A stretch of DNA of 64,000 bases. Source: Physcomitrium patens. Lineage: Eukaryota > Streptophyta > Bryopsida > Funariales > Funariaceae. The translations under genes and the position numbers were made by a program. Every line of letters begins with the position of its first letter. Within the stretch, counting starts at the first letter, position 1. A model generated the notes under the pieces. That model saw only the letters and a list, made by a program, of their open reading frames with translations. It was not told the DNA's origin and did not search any database. The stretch spans positions 15,889,604 through 15,953,603 of the forward strand of contig NC_037258.1 of NCBI RefSeq assembly GCF_000002425.4. Reading direction: 5' to 3'. Shown piece by piece: positions 44,030 to 56,543 of this stretch.

Positions 44030-45343
44030 TTTTAGAAGAAGAATGTAATATTCTTCTATAGCATTATTTCTATGATTGTTCCATCGATCTTCAAGAAAGA
44101 GCTCAACTACCATTCAGCCCAATTTATAGTCTATTTTAGAATGAGTTGGCTGCACTCAAGTAATACATTCATGAGAACTTAGTTAAAAACTTCTTACACC
44201 TCTCCAAATCTTAGATAAAGGCTCCTATTTTATTTGTGATAAAAAAAAAGATAAATATCTATGAATATGTATAGATTATTTAAGACTCAATAGATCACCA
44301 TTAAGAATAAATATCATCTATTTTTATTTTAAGACTTTTTGATTAATTTAATCAAATAAAAATCTATACCAAAATAGATCTATGAAGAGTATACAACTTC
44401 ATATATATTAACGAAGAAGATGAATGAAAAAATTCTATTTTGAACTAAATATGGACATATTTAATATAATGTCGTATCTTTTGGAGTCACAAATATACTT
44501 TTTATTTTTTAACATCTAATAAATGATGTCTTTTCTGATTATCTTAATGACTTTGTTATTTTTTACTTAAACATCTTAATTTGATCTAAAAATATAAAAA
44601 AATATGAATTTTATATTTATCAAATGTCACAAAAATTAATAGATGTGGGCTTATATTTCAAGATGGAAAAGTGTATATTTCAAATTATTCAAATTGACTT
44701 CTTAGGATATATTATTTTAATTGGTCATCTTATGATAGATCCTAAGAAGGTCCAAACTATCATAGATTTAGAGATTTAAAAAAAAATCAAAGATGTATAA
44801 TATTTTGTGGAATTTACTAATTATTATCAAATCTTTATCAAAAATATTCTTTTAAGCTATGGCTCTTCTTACACATTTAACATGTAAAGACAAACTTAAG
44901 TAGAGCAAAGAAGGTGAAGCATCTTTGGAAGCCTTAAAGATATCATTTATTTTTGCACCAATTTTATATTGCATTGATTTTTTAAAGCATTTTTTATAGA
45001 AATAGATGCATCTAACTTTTCTATAGATGTGATTTTTTTATAAATGAGAGAAATTACAAGCTTCAACCAATTGCTTTCTATTCTAAAAACTTTTCAATAG
45101 CCAAGATTAATAATAATATTAACAAAAAAGAGCTTCTTACAGTTATGGATTCATTTCAAGAATGGCATCATTATAGAGAAGAGACTTTTAATCCAATTAT
45201 TATGTATACAATTACAAGAATCTTGAGTATTTTATGCCAATATGAATTTTGAATTATTACCATGTTGGTTAGAGTATTTCTTTATCAAGATTTGATTTCA
45301 AGATCACTTATCAATCCAAAAATCAGCAAGGTTTGTCAAATAT
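44030..45343 (+). pseudogene. RT and RNase H of decayed B-type element (copy F)
   Basis: Similarity to B is visible from the pre-RT part (QERAQLPFSPIYSL near 44,090) through RT to RNase H and its end. Nearly every block is closed by stops; the YLDD box and the motif A region are only recognisable by nucleotide alignment. At about 45,340 (after the equivalent of GKQQGLSD) the sequence jumps into ORF3, so integrase and chromodomain are deleted. Confidence 0.75.
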
Positions 45344-45448
45344 CACTATTAATGGTTAAAAGAACCTATGAACCATTTTTAAAGAAAACAAAGATCAGAG
45401 TATGTAGAAAACACAATTTTTCATATTTTAGATTTTGTCAATATATGA
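45344..45448 (+). pseudogene. ORF3 C-terminus, third copy (F)
   Basis: One frame of 34 codons ending in TGA at the same position as in B. It reads HY, stop, WLKEPMNHF, stop, RKQRSEYVENTIFHILDFVNI; both stops are transitions from Arg and Gln codons present in B. It keeps frame despite heavy decay. Confidence 0.7.
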
Positions 45449-45492
45449 AGACTACTCCTTGTAGAACTCATTTTTAGAAGAGAAAATATCAT

Positions 45493-45830
45493 GGGCATAT
45501 ATATTTACTTCAATATCTTTCTATATAATTAGATAGTAGTAAGTAAAAATAGATTAATTTCATAATATCTTCTAGAGAAGCTTCTTAAAAAATTTATAAA
45601 TGCAACTTTGACTTTATATGTATTTGTAGGTTAAAAACTTGATCATTAAATTTATTCTCAATGTAGTTTTTAGAATCTATATTTATTCTTCTTATTTTTG
45701 GCTGTAGCCATTTTAGTCTTAATATTATATTACTATTAAAGTGAATATTTATTCTTCTTAAGTTATAAAAGAGTGTTTTAAGATTATTCTTATTCTGATA
45801 TATGTCCTTAATAGTAAGAAAGAAAGTACA
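45493..45830 (+). mobile_element. Decayed B-type 3' LTR of copy F
   Basis: It begins ATGGGCATATATATTTACTT after an AGAAGAGAAAATATC purine-rich stretch and follows the B LTR (GCTTCTTAAAAAAT, GGCTGTAGCCATTTTAG, ATGTCCTTAATAG at the end), with internal losses. Confidence 0.65.
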
Positions 45831-46369
45831 CAAGTCTTTTATCGATTATAGCACCTTGACTGTAGTTAAGAAGATAAGACTAAGACCTCATGGCTTTTCT
45901 TAGTAATCTAAAATGTAGCACATGTGAGCCTTGATAAACCTTGAATCTTTAATCTATAGTAAATTATCCTTGAAATAAAATATATTTATTTAATTTTTTA
46001 TTTATTTACTTAATATCTTTAAACCTTCATAATCTAATCATAGTAATTTGAATTTATATATTTCTTAAATTATTAAAAATAAAAAATTATATTTTTAATA
46101 ATATATTTTTTATTTTTTATTGGATGAAAATTTAATGAAAAAGCTATGATCAAGTTTTAAAAAGTGTAATTACTTATTTTTATTTATTTCTCTTATTTTT
46201 TCTTTTTTCTTTTTTTATTTTAAATATATACTTCCTTCACTTGACACTACCAAATATAAGTAATTTTTAATTGAAGCTATTTTATAATTTGAATTGACAG
46301 GTAAAATTTATCTTCATATTTTATTATTTTTTATTTAGACAACATATTGATTCATTCTAAGAATATAAA
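45831..46369. other. AT-rich stretch without recognised content
   Basis: Only A/T-rich tracts are seen (for example 46,070-46,130 and 46,180-46,230). No frame or LTR end supported. Confidence 0.4.
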
Positions 46370-46665
46370 AGAATATGAACTTCATGTTTGTTGTATTCTA
46401 TAAAAGCTTAAAGATGCAAGATTATATGTAAAGGAGAAAAAGTATATACTTTATACTTTTGAAATTGATTTTTTAAGATACATTTTTTTCAAATGATTAT
46501 CTTATGATAGATCTTAAGAAAGTTCAAACTATTATAGATTAAAAGATCCTAAATATAATAAAAAATATTTAATGTTTTTTGAGATTTGTCAATTATTATC
46601 AAATCTTTATCAAGAATTGTTCTGAAGTTGCACCTCTATTTATATATTTGACTTGTAAAGATAAA
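46370..46665 (+). pseudogene. RT fragment of another B-type element (copy H), left part
   Basis: It corresponds to B from just after the YLDD box to the start of the RNase H connection: ELHVCCIL, then GATAGATCTTAAGAAAGTTC against the MDPKKV codons of B, up to TGTAAAGATAAA. Many stops. It is interrupted by the LTR at 46,666. Confidence 0.7.
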
Positions 46666-46697
46666 TGTTATCATATTGTAGTTTGGCTATTATATAA

Positions 46698-46755
<58 letters not shown>

Positions 46756-48250
46756 CTACAATGTAATAAAAGATATATTATTAGATTTTAATTAGTCATA
46801 AAATTTGATTAAATTGCTACTTTGAAGTAATTAGTTTAAAAAGTCTATTATTGAGATGGATTTTATGTTGATAATAGTTTTTATATATTTAGAACTATCT
46901 TTATTAGATATTGGTGACTCTTAAAATCTTGTTTTGTTTCTTTTAATTGGTGTTTAGGAGACATACTATGCAAAACTTATTAGAAAAAGGATAGAAGAAG
47001 GATTTTAATATAAAAAGAGTAGTTAAATCAACCATATGGATGAATGGACATGGATGATGAAAATCTCTATTCTTATTAATCAATATTCATGTCCAATGGA
47101 CTTCAAGGCTACCCAAGGCCCTATTAGGAAATATGATTATTCTTTCAAGGCCATTTGAACTCAAAAGGCAAAAGTTAAGAAATATAGATTTTTGGCTATG
47201 GTTTTGGTGTAAATTTTCTGTAATTTGGAGTTTTTATGAAAGAGATATAGGCGCTCAAAAGTTAAGGTATTGATTATGTATCTATTATTACTCTTTTTAA
47301 CATAATACATGTGTATAAGAAGCAATGAAAGATCGGCAATTGTAATTTAAGAGAACCCTTTTTTGGCTACATTTTTTACATATCTAAGCTAGAATAAAGG
47401 AGATATAGGAAGTTGAAGTAAGTACTTGTAATCTAAGAGCAAGAAGTAACCTAGTTATATTTTGAGCTATATCTTGAGTAATTTGACAAGATTTTGGCTA
47501 AAAATTTCTAAAAATATGTATTATCATGTTATTAAATTTTAAATATAAATTTTGTAGCATTTAAGATCTGAATTTTTTGAGATATGGAGAAAAGAGTACT
47601 CGGATGCTTATAAAATAGGATTTAGAGTTTTTGCTAGGGTTTCTTAGATGTCAAACAATCTGTAGTAGATTCATGGTTTATTTTTTGAGCAGTAAAGTTT
47701 AAAGATAAAGTTTACATTATCTAGAAATTTGAAAAAATGAAACAATTGGATCAAGAGATATGAATTTCTAAAGTTTAAGGAAAAAAAAAAACTTTTGCAG
47801 GAGAAAAATGTTTAACAAGGGATTTGCTATAATTTAGGCATTTTATACAAAATAAAGGACTTTTGGGAGCCAAAACTTTATATATATGTGAAAGATAGAA
47901 ATATAGAGTTATTGAAAAATTATGATATAAAGATGAATTTTTTAAAGAAGTTTATAGATTTTCTTTGAGTTTATTGGAAATTTAACTTATTGGCAAATAA
48001 TTAGTTATGATTTGGTATAACAAAGAATATTAAGATATTTCTAAATGATTTAGTAAGCCTTATATATAAAGCTTCTTAAATATAAAAAGTATTTTATAAA
48101 TAAATATATATATATATATATATTATTTATTTATTTATCTTTTATAATAAAGATATATCACTTATTAGAACTTGGTCAATAAGTTAAAGCTAAGCTCTCT
48201 ATAACTAGGTATTCATTGTATTCTCATATAGAAAATCATGCGATATGACA
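46666..48250 (+). mobile_element. LTR related to the E2 LTR, inserted in copy H
   Basis: It starts TGTTATCATATTGTAGTTTGG and ends near GCGATATGACA, about 1,585 bp. The segment 47,030-47,300 matches the E2 LTR (reverse of about 11,940-12,200). It contains (TA)n at 46,704-46,749 and 48,103-48,122. Copy H resumes after it. Edges are approximate. Confidence 0.65.
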
Positions 48251-49050
48251 AAGTGAATAAAATATAGAAGCTAAAGTATCTTTTGAAGCTTTGAAGATAA
48301 TTTTTATTTTAGCACCAAACTTATATGTATTAACTTTTCTAAGGTATTTTTTTATAAAAATAGATACATCAAATTTTTATTTAAATATTGTATAGTCACA
48401 AATAAGAATATATTAAAAATTATACTTAGTTGCTTTTTATTCAAAAACATTTTGAACAACCATGATCAATTATGAAATCAATGACAAAGAACTTCTTGCA
48501 AATATAGATTTATTTCAAAAAAAGTACCATTATTTGAAAGGCGCTTATAATCCAATTTTTATATATACAAATCATAAGAACTTGGATTATTTTATATCAA
48601 CACATGTTTTGAATTATTGCCAAATGTATTAGAGTATATTTTTGTTAAGGTTCAAATTCAAGATTACTTATTGGCAAAAAAACAACAAGATTTGTGAGAT
48701 GTTTTTTTTTATTGATTTTATCTTGCATCAAAAAAAAAGATGCAATTTTTGATCAACAATAGATAATTTTCTAGAAGTAAAAATAATTTCATCTTTGAAC
48801 GATGAAATCAATATTAACTATTGATTCAATTTTTTTTTAAGTAAGTTCAATAAAATATGTCTTCTAATCTTTTTATTTTTAATATTAAAAATAATTCTTG
48901 CAAATATCTTAATATTTCTAGGTTTAAATTTTTCTTTAAATTATTCTATTTTAAGATGCACTTATATATTCTGCAAGATAAAGCATTATTATAAGTTATC
49001 TAAGCTCGTCATGACTTTCTAGTAATAGAATATTTTGGATATAATTGTAA
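48251..49050 (+). pseudogene. RNase H and integrase start of copy H
   Basis: After the LTR, RNase H is readable: INYEINDKELLANIDLFQ, then IYTNHKNLDYF. The spacer before integrase and the CGTCATGACTTTC segment before the zinc finger match B at 59,330-59,620. It fades at about 49,050. Stops throughout. Confidence 0.7.
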
Positions 49051-49640
49051 TTATTAACTATAATAGTACATATTTTGAGCCACCAAAAATATTTATTAGA
49101 AATGGATCAAATATAACTAGATATATCAATTTCAGTTTTGTATATGTTCTTATTTCACTTTTTCATAAAAAGTTTATCCAAGATTATTTGCCTTCATGAT
49201 AGTAGATATATATTTGTTCATGAATAAAAATGTAAAGAATTCCTGTAGCTATATTATATAGTAATAGATCATGTAATTTAGAATAATTTATATGGCCAAG
49301 TCTATAATGCCACAATTTTACCTTGTGTAATTCAATTTGAACTAAATTTATTGAGGTGTAGAATTTGCTTATTGTAAGCAAGTATAGTCCATTGATGTAG
49401 TTTTAAATTCTTTGATTATAACCTTATTATGTTCTTTGCTATAATATATATTTATATATATATATATATATATATATTAATCATTTAAGCATGAAATGAT
49501 CTGATTATTTATAAATAAACCTATAGATATATTTTTTTTCAACCTAAGAATGTAAAGAGTATTTTGTATTTCTTTTATTTTAGAAGATAGAAGATTAAAA
49601 TACACATTTTCTTTCGAATAATAGAGTGACTTTGTCTACC
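49051..49640 (-). pseudogene. Ty1/copia pre-integrase and integrase fragment
   Basis: On the minus strand the open piece 49,184-49,381 contains KLWHYRLGHINYSKLHDL, the hallmark GAG-pre-integrase motif of copia elements. After a stop, LKLIYLVIFDPF and FGGSKYVLL correspond to the start of the copia integrase core (first catalytic Asp region). It is the only copia trace in the window. The (TA)n at 49,453-49,480 splits its upstream part. Confidence 0.7.
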
Positions 49641-49859
49641 TATACTTTAAATATTATTACTTTAGGATTTTAGATTATTAAAATACTAGCAACTTGTAGT
49701 GATATTATCATATTAGAAAATAATATAATATATAAAAAATAATAAAAAATATTATAATTATAATTTTAATTAAATAAAAAAATAATTAAAATAATTATTT
49801 AATTTATTTAAATTTATATTTTAATTTTTAAATTAAAAATAGATATTTTAGAATTTATT
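49641..49859. other. AT-rich spacer
   Basis: Almost only A and T between the copia fragment and the LTR part of element I. Nothing recognised. Confidence 0.4.
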
Positions 49860-50471
49860 GGTAAAGAGTTTAGAAAGACTTTGGTATCAAAGATATAATA
49901 TTTTGACTTTTAGGCCATTCCATGTAGATGGATAAGGCAAATTAATGGAGGACTTTATTTTGAATGGTTGAAGATGATGCCTAATAGACTTTAAGATGTT
50001 GTTTGAGACCATATTGAGATTTGATGCTATTTTAGGATAGACATTTAAAGTTTAGAGATTAGGATTTGTTAGCTTGTATTGAAGGTTATAATTTTTGTAC
50101 AAAAAATAAAGAACTTTGAATTTTTATGAGGGAAAAATGGACACTTGAAGTTAGGATCTTGAAATTGTACCTACTGCCTTTATTTTTGGGTATAATGAGT
50201 TATATAAGAACTTTTAGAGATCAAAAAGTAAAAGTCAAAAGCTGACTTGAAGAACTACATTTTATGCAAAAGAATCAATAAATTTCAATTTGAATATCTA
50301 GTCACATCTTGAAGACTTTATTGCATCTAAGACTTTCATATTTGATGTAATTGTCTTCATGAGAATGAGCAAAAATTAGATTTGTATTTTATAAATTTAC
50401 AACTTGTTTGAGTAATTAGTGGCAACCAAAGACCTAGGACTTTTTTGAGGCAAACTCTCTCTATTACAATA
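49860..50471 (+). mobile_element. D-type LTR, 3' portion, of element I
   Basis: Its end, CAAACTCTCTCTATTACAATA, aligns with the CTCTCTACTTCGACA end of the E5 LTR, and TATTAGTGCTTCTATTAAG follows like the E5 primer site. The GAGGACTTTATTTTGAATGG part aligns with the middle of the E5 LTR. The start is lost in AT-rich DNA. Confidence 0.6.
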
Positions 50472-50559
50472 TATTAGTGCTTCTATTAAGAAAAATTTAA
50501 GATATTAATTTTTCAATAAGTCAAAAATTTAGAGGCTCAAATAATAGAGGTGGTCAAAA

Positions 50560-51055
50560 TCTTACAAAGAAATTTTTAAAGGCCATACAAATATTCATGG
50601 ACCAACAAATTATTAATGAAACTTGGTAAAGGGCCACCAAAATATTAATGGATGTCATTGACAAGGTGAAGAGGTTTAATGGAAAGAATATCACTAGATT
50701 TTTGAGAGTCTATATGTGTAAAATAGAAATCTATTAAGTTCCAAAAGACATACTGATTGATACCTTTGATTTAGTAGTTATTTCAAAAATTAGAAAAAGT
50801 ATGAGATAGCTATATAAGAGCATATATGTGAATATGTAGGCTAGATTTGAGGAGAAATTGAGAGAAGAATGCTTTGATGAGGATACTAAAAGAATGTCTA
50901 AGAGAGAATTTTTTTTTATTAGATGGAGCAACAACTAGGAAAATATATGGAACAAAAGGAGTTATTGGAGAAGTTTAAGAAGAAATTTAGACAACTTCCA
51001 TTATCTGAGAAGTACCTTTTAGAGGTCAAGAAATCAAAGTTATTTTATGCAAAAT
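50560..51055 (+). pseudogene. Gag N-terminus of element I
   Basis: One frame, with stops, reads MDVIDKVKRFNGKNITRFLR, then REECFDEDTKRMSKREF and KKKFRQLPLSEKYLLEVKK, as in the gag of E3 and E5. It is cut by the LTR at about 51,056. Confidence 0.7.
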
Positions 51056-52314
51056 ATTTTTGTTGTAACACGAGTATGCCATGAAAATATAAAGAAAGGG
51101 GACTTTTATTAATGTTCAGTTACCTCGAATATTGGAAGCAACGACCAACTCCAGTGCAAATACTGAGTGGCGAGGTTCAGTCACCCCGTTACAGTCAGCA
51201 GGGGCATACTGAAATGCTCCGTTCGATTCTAATAACGGGAGTCAATAGGAAGAGAAAGGACCAATTCACACGACGGGTGAGCCTAGTTCGAAGAGCCAAT
51301 TGGATCCAATTTCAAGAATCCAATCCGGGTCCTCTTACCCAATATGAGACCTGAATTGGCCGGGCAACCCTATGCAGTCTAATTACGGAAAAATCCAGGT
51401 CTTACTACGGGCCTCAGCCAATCTAACGTGAAGGACCAATTTGATCCAATTACGGGGACATCCGGATCTTACTACTCGACTCTTAGCCAATATGAGACCT
51501 GAATTGGTCGGGCGACTCAATGTGGTCCCGATTACGGGGTTTCGATTCTGTTTCAGGCTGTCCTATTCTCTGTGTCATTTCAGGGAACATTATTTTTGAT
51601 AAAAGGATCTCTTAAAGGTAAAAACGGAGGAGAAAGCTCTGACGACAAGAGCCAATTTTGGATCCAAGCTCTGACGGTGGGAGCCAATTTCAGATCCAAG
51701 ACGGAAGATTGAAGAAATTCAGAGGATAAGGTTAGGGGAGAGAATAAGTTTTTGGAGAGTTTTGAAGGATGAGGGAGAGCTAGCTTCATGCTTCGGGCGG
51801 GGAAAGAAGACAGAGAATTGGGTTTTTTTTCTTCATAGGGTTTTGAGAAGACTGAGACAATCATTGCTGAAGTCAGTGTTGTAATGGTGAATTGAGATTT
51901 TTAATGAAGTGAATTTGATTACTCTTGACTGTTTTTGTGAAATCGAGTTACGTCTGTGATGAAGAATTAAAAGGGTGTCTATAGGATTGAGTATGCGGAG
52001 TGAATGAAATTTATTGGATTAATCTAACGAGACAGTCAGTGGATACAAGATCGTGAGTATAAAGCAGTATCGAAGATTAGCAGTTTGGGTTGTTCGGGGT
52101 TCTCTGTAACGTCTAGAGACCTACCAGCTGGGACAAAAAGGACTTCGGCGAGCAGTCGAAGGGCATCCGTATAGATTTACGGTGTATTCTTGCAGTCATT
52201 TATATTCCAACAGTTAAAAACTGATAGACTACTTGACTATTGGCGAATCTCCATACTACTTTCTACAGTAAGACACCCGGCGTGTTCTCGAGCAAGAAAG
52301 CACGTAATACGACA
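51056..52314 (+). mobile_element. Solo LTR, C type, inside element I
   Basis: From about 51,056 (TGTTGTAACACGAGTATGCC at 51,061) to GTAATACGACA at 52,314, matching the E3/E4 LTRs. It has three versions of the internal AATATGAGACCTGAATTGG repeat where E3 has two. The antisense ORF is present only in part (51,580-51,864). The internal part of the gag of I is missing around this insertion. Confidence 0.8.
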
Positions 52315-53923
52315 ACGTTATCAAGAAAAAGAGGCAAATGAAAATTGAAATAGTCTTGGCAAGAACATTAGACACTTTGATGACCAATGAAGAAGAAGAA
52401 GAGATTAGACAAGTATTTGACTTGATATGTAATAAAGTAGGTAGTAGTGCTAAAAGTAAAAAATATGGAGTTATTTATGATAAAATTGGAAATACAAAAG
52501 TTCAAGTTATAAAGAAATTTTTATATGATGAGATGGAAGATGAAGTACTACAAATGTTTTTATATGATGGAGTGGCCAATATCAAAGGAGAAATAAATAC
52601 TAGAAAGAATCAAAAAGAATGAGTTGTAATGGAAGTCAAGGTGTCTTATTATAAGGCTAATAAGCTAAGGAGGAGTGATGATGAAGCTTTGATAACTTAT
52701 ACTTATGCATTTTGCATAAGAGCTACTACAGAGGTAAATATGAAGATTGGAGGCCTTGAAGAAGTAATCTTAGCATTGGTGGATCATGGCTCTAAGATCA
52801 ATATTTTATCCAAAAAGATTTATGAAAAGAGTAAATATCCAATTGATACCAATCATAGATAGATATTGAGAGTTGCCAACAATAAAAGAGATAGTTTTAT
52901 GGAGCATGTCTAGTAGTAGGCATCAAAATTAGTGATGTGAAGGTGGAACAAAATTTCTTTGTGTAAAATCAAAGAAGTTGTCTGATCATTTTAAAGCATT
53001 CATATATCATTGCAATAAATATGGAAACCAAGGTATTGGATGATGGCTTATACTATATCAGGATTCATAGCTATGATAGTAAGAAGTCAATCCAATTTTT
53101 TATAGTAAGGCCAAGTGATAAGAAGTATAGAGATCAACTTAGAAAAACTTTCAAAGACCATAAATATGATGACTTCTTAGATTTTTAGATTGCACTTGTA
53201 AAGCATGGTGTGAGTCATCAAATTAACTCATTAATTATTTTAGGAAAAAAAGATGTATTTAGAGTACTTAAAATCATAATATATGATAAGTAATATAAAA
53301 ATATAAATTGTAGAAGTATAGGATACCAAAGTCCTTAGCATTAATATAGATGGAATATTAGAAGAAGAAATTAAAGTCCTTAAAAAGAACAACAAGCTAG
53401 TTCGTCTTCTTAGATTTCAATACACTTCATCAAAAAAATTGGTTGGCAATGGAGTTGTCAACTATTTCCTTTTACCTAGTGATTGGTATAGAAATTCTTC
53501 AAAATAATTCTCAGCATGAGAATCTAAATAAAAATTCATAAATATTTCTCACTAAGGAAAAGAGCCCAAAAATATAAAAATTAAAGCTCAATTGAATCAA
53601 GCGAAGGTGTCTAAATATTGTGATTTGATCATGAAATACCAAGACATTTTAACATGGTTCTACAAAGATTTGAAGAGCATACCACCTGACATAGCTCAAC
53701 ACTACATTCTCCTAATTCTTGATGCGAAGGCAATTGTATAAAAAGAAAGACGTATGAATTGTCAATTCCAATTGATTGTTGAGAGAGACTTAGAAAAAAT
53801 ATTATAAGATGATATTATTAAATCAGTGGAACTAACATATTGAATCTTTCCTATAGTCCTTGTAAAGAAAAAGAATAATAAATTAAAAGTGTGTTTAAAT
53901 TATAAAAAATTCAAAAAATATAC
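52315..53923 (+). pseudogene. Protease and start of RT of element I
   Basis: A 94-residue acidic/Lys-rich open piece (52,338-52,622) corresponds to the end of gag. The protease (52,629-52,862) has LALVDHGSKINILSKKIYEK. A linker follows with KYQDILTWFYKDLKSIPPDI, and the first RT motif VLVKKKNNKLKVCLNY lies just before the insertion of B. The RT is of the type with VKKKNGKLRVCVDY, different from the E4 RT, although the protease resembles that of E3. It continues at 61,953. Confidence 0.75.
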
Positions 53924-54483
53924 TATCACGGACATACTCATATAAGCTAGTAATTACATATACAAATAGGTGGAAGTAAGTAAAAATAGGTAAAAATAAG
54001 TTAATTCTATAGTATTTAATATGGAAGCTTTCTAGAAGCTTTTTAGATGCTGCTTTGACTTCATAGGTGTCTTTAATTGACTTTTTGGATTAGAAACGTG
54101 GTCAACAAGTTGGCCATGTGTCACACATATTGTTAACTTGAAGATCAAGCTAACTATGTAGCCCACATGTAAAAAAACTTGCCTTGTAAGTCAAGGCATG
54201 TGTCCTACAAAGTCAACACATATTGGAGGTCCTATAGAACGTCACCATGTAGCGTCTAGTTAGATAGTATATATAGAGATAAGAGTAAAGCCGTCTTCAC
54301 TCTTGTCAACTCCTTTCTTGCTTCTAGTCTAGTTTCAAGGGTCTGTAGTTTTCTTGTCTTTTGGCAATAGCCATTCCAGTTTCTCTTTCAATATACATAC
54401 TTGTTTATTTATATTTTGTTATCTTTCTTCGAGTGAAGGCTCACTTGTCTGAATTTCTTTTTATCGAGTTCTTTTCCTTAACA
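53924..54483 (+). mobile_element. 5' LTR of B
   Basis: It starts TATCACGGACATAC (TG decayed to TA) and ends CCTTAACA. TATATATA at 54,268-54,275 is a good TATA box. TTCTAGAAGCTTT at 54,030-54,042 is a weak heat-shock-like element, far poorer than in A. Confidence 0.9.
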
Positions 54484-54503
54484 GATTGACAAGAGTACAC
54501 CTA

Positions 54504-54515
54504 CAATATCAGAGC
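54504..54515 (+). other. Primer binding site of B, decayed
   Basis: CAATATCAGAGC, 20 bases after the LTR, matches TGGTATCAGAGC except in the first three bases. The same wide spacing is found in A. Confidence 0.65.
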
Positions 54516-54696
54516 TTTGTCTAATCTTGATTAAGAGTGGATCACTCCTTTTTTTTTGATAAGATATAAGCATATTAGAAGTTACAGACTATCGTCTTCT
54601 AAACTGATATTGTCCTTAGTATTTTCTTTGTTCTTAAGTCCTCTCTTTTATTTGTCTTGAGCAATATTAGACATCTTCTCTTTCCTAAGTGTTATC

Positions 54697-55683
54697 ATGG
54701 CAGAACTTGCTGAAATGAAGAGTGCAATGGCACAAATACAAGAACAATTGAGGGAGTTAATGCTTGCGATGCATCAACTCAATTTACCACTACAAAGAGC
54801 AACAAGATTGGTAGGAAGTGAAGATATAGAAATGATTAGAGCTGCTTTAACATCTGCACCAAATCATGTCCTTTCTCCTATGGTGGAACGTCCTTCTAGT
54901 ATTAGAGAACCAAGAATTACCTTACCTGAGAAGTTTGATGGCACCAGATCCAAATTTCGAGGATTTATCAATCAAGTCCAACTTGTGATTGAACTTCAAC
55001 CCCAAAGCTATTCAACTCCAGGATCGCAAGTTAGATTCATTGGTACGCTTCTTTATGGTTCAGCAGTATCATGGTTTTCATCTTTTTTTGAACGACAAGA
55101 TCCAATATTAGATAATCTAGAGACTTTTCTGGCAGAGTTTTGATCCATGTATGGAGAACATGATGCAATTCGTGTTGCAACCAATAAGATCCGTATTTTA
55201 CGGCAAGACAATCAATTACTAACGTTGTACACTTCATAATTTTGACAACTTGTAACTGATATCAAGTGGAATTATGCTGCACTTATTAGCCAATTTCTCT
55301 ATGGATTACAATATGAGGTAAAAAAATTAATGCTCAACTTATTTGATCCTCAAATATTAAGTCAAGCAATTGACTTTGCTGTGAAGTGCAACAATTACCT
55401 TTTTGAATTTCAGTCTGAGAACAGACCTCAACATTACTATAATTCAATGGCAACACCAACACCTCTTCAACACATACATTCAAAAGTAGAGGATATGCAA
55501 ATTGATAAAGTACGTTTCAAACCTCTTACTGAGCAAGAAAAGACTCGTCGTCGTCAAGAAGGATTATGTTTATATTATGGAGAACCAAAGCACACAGCTC
55601 AATATTGTCCAAAGAAATGATGTAATCACAAAATGAGGAATATGGTTGTGAAAGAAGACAATATGTCAGAAAACGAGTTTGTC
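54697..55683 (+). pseudogene. Gag of B
   Basis: From ATG 54,697 the frame is open for 148 codons (coiled N-terminus, then PEKFDGTRSKFRGFINQVQL), then stops at AEF. It continues in frame with stops (YTS, F) to the CCHC knuckle, decayed to CLYYGEPKHTAQYC, and ends in VQLQ then TAG. The end, CAATAGGGACCGTGCAGCTGG, is nearly identical to that of A. Equivalent codons in A show the stops to be transitions. Confidence 0.85.
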
Positions 55684-56543
55684 CAACTACAATAGGGACC
55701 GTGCAGCTGGAACCTTGCACAACATTTAGTAAAGATCCTATTCTCTCCTCAGAGCCCTTTCCTTGTTTTACATTAAATGTTATTTTAGGACCTAAATATT
55801 ACAAATCCTCTACCTTGTTAGATTCAAGAGCCTCGATTTGTTTCTTAGATGAAGAATTTACTAAAAGACATAGCATATCTTTAGTAAAGGAAACTAAACC
55901 TGTTCATGTAGAAGTCATAGATGGTCGTCCATTGTCTTCTAGGAATATTACTCACGAAATCCTTCCTATAGAAGTAATAATCAATGGTCATAATAGCTTT
56001 GTAGTATTTAATATTATTAGATCTCCTTCTAATCCAATCATTTTAGGTTTATCGTGGTTAGAAAAATACAACCCTCAAATAGATTGGATTTCTCAAACTC
56101 TTACCTTCTCTAAAAGTATAACTAACAGTGCAATTAATCAAATAGAGAGTCATAAGTCTAGTTCAAATAAACCCATATTTATAGGTGTAAAAGCTTTCTT
56201 GCATGCTGCTATGAAAGAATCACCATATATTATTTATGCCACACCTATTTCTACTGGTGGAAAGACTTCAAGTGGCATTCCAAGCCAATATCAAGAATTT
56301 CAAGATGTATTCGAAAAAAACAATGCCGATACACTCCCAAAACATTGTCCCTATAATTGCTCAATTGACCTTCAAGAAGGAGCACAACTGCCATTCAGAC
56401 CAATCTACAGTTTATCACAAAATGAGTTGACTAAACTCAAGGAGTATATTGAAGAAAATCTAGCCAAGAATTTCATATGCCATTCTAAATCTCCAGCAGG
56501 AGCTCCAATTCTATTTGTGAAGAAAAAAGATGGATCATTGTAG
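55663..56543 (+). pseudogene. Pol of B, first part (protease, start of RT)
   Basis: Pol is at -1 relative to gag and open across the gag stop. The 280-residue open stretch from 55,701 includes the protease (TLLDSRASICFLDEEF: the active-site Gly of DSGA is Arg), LGLSWLEKYNPQIDW and the first RT motif FVKKKDGSL, then breaks at the inserted LTR. Confidence 0.85.
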
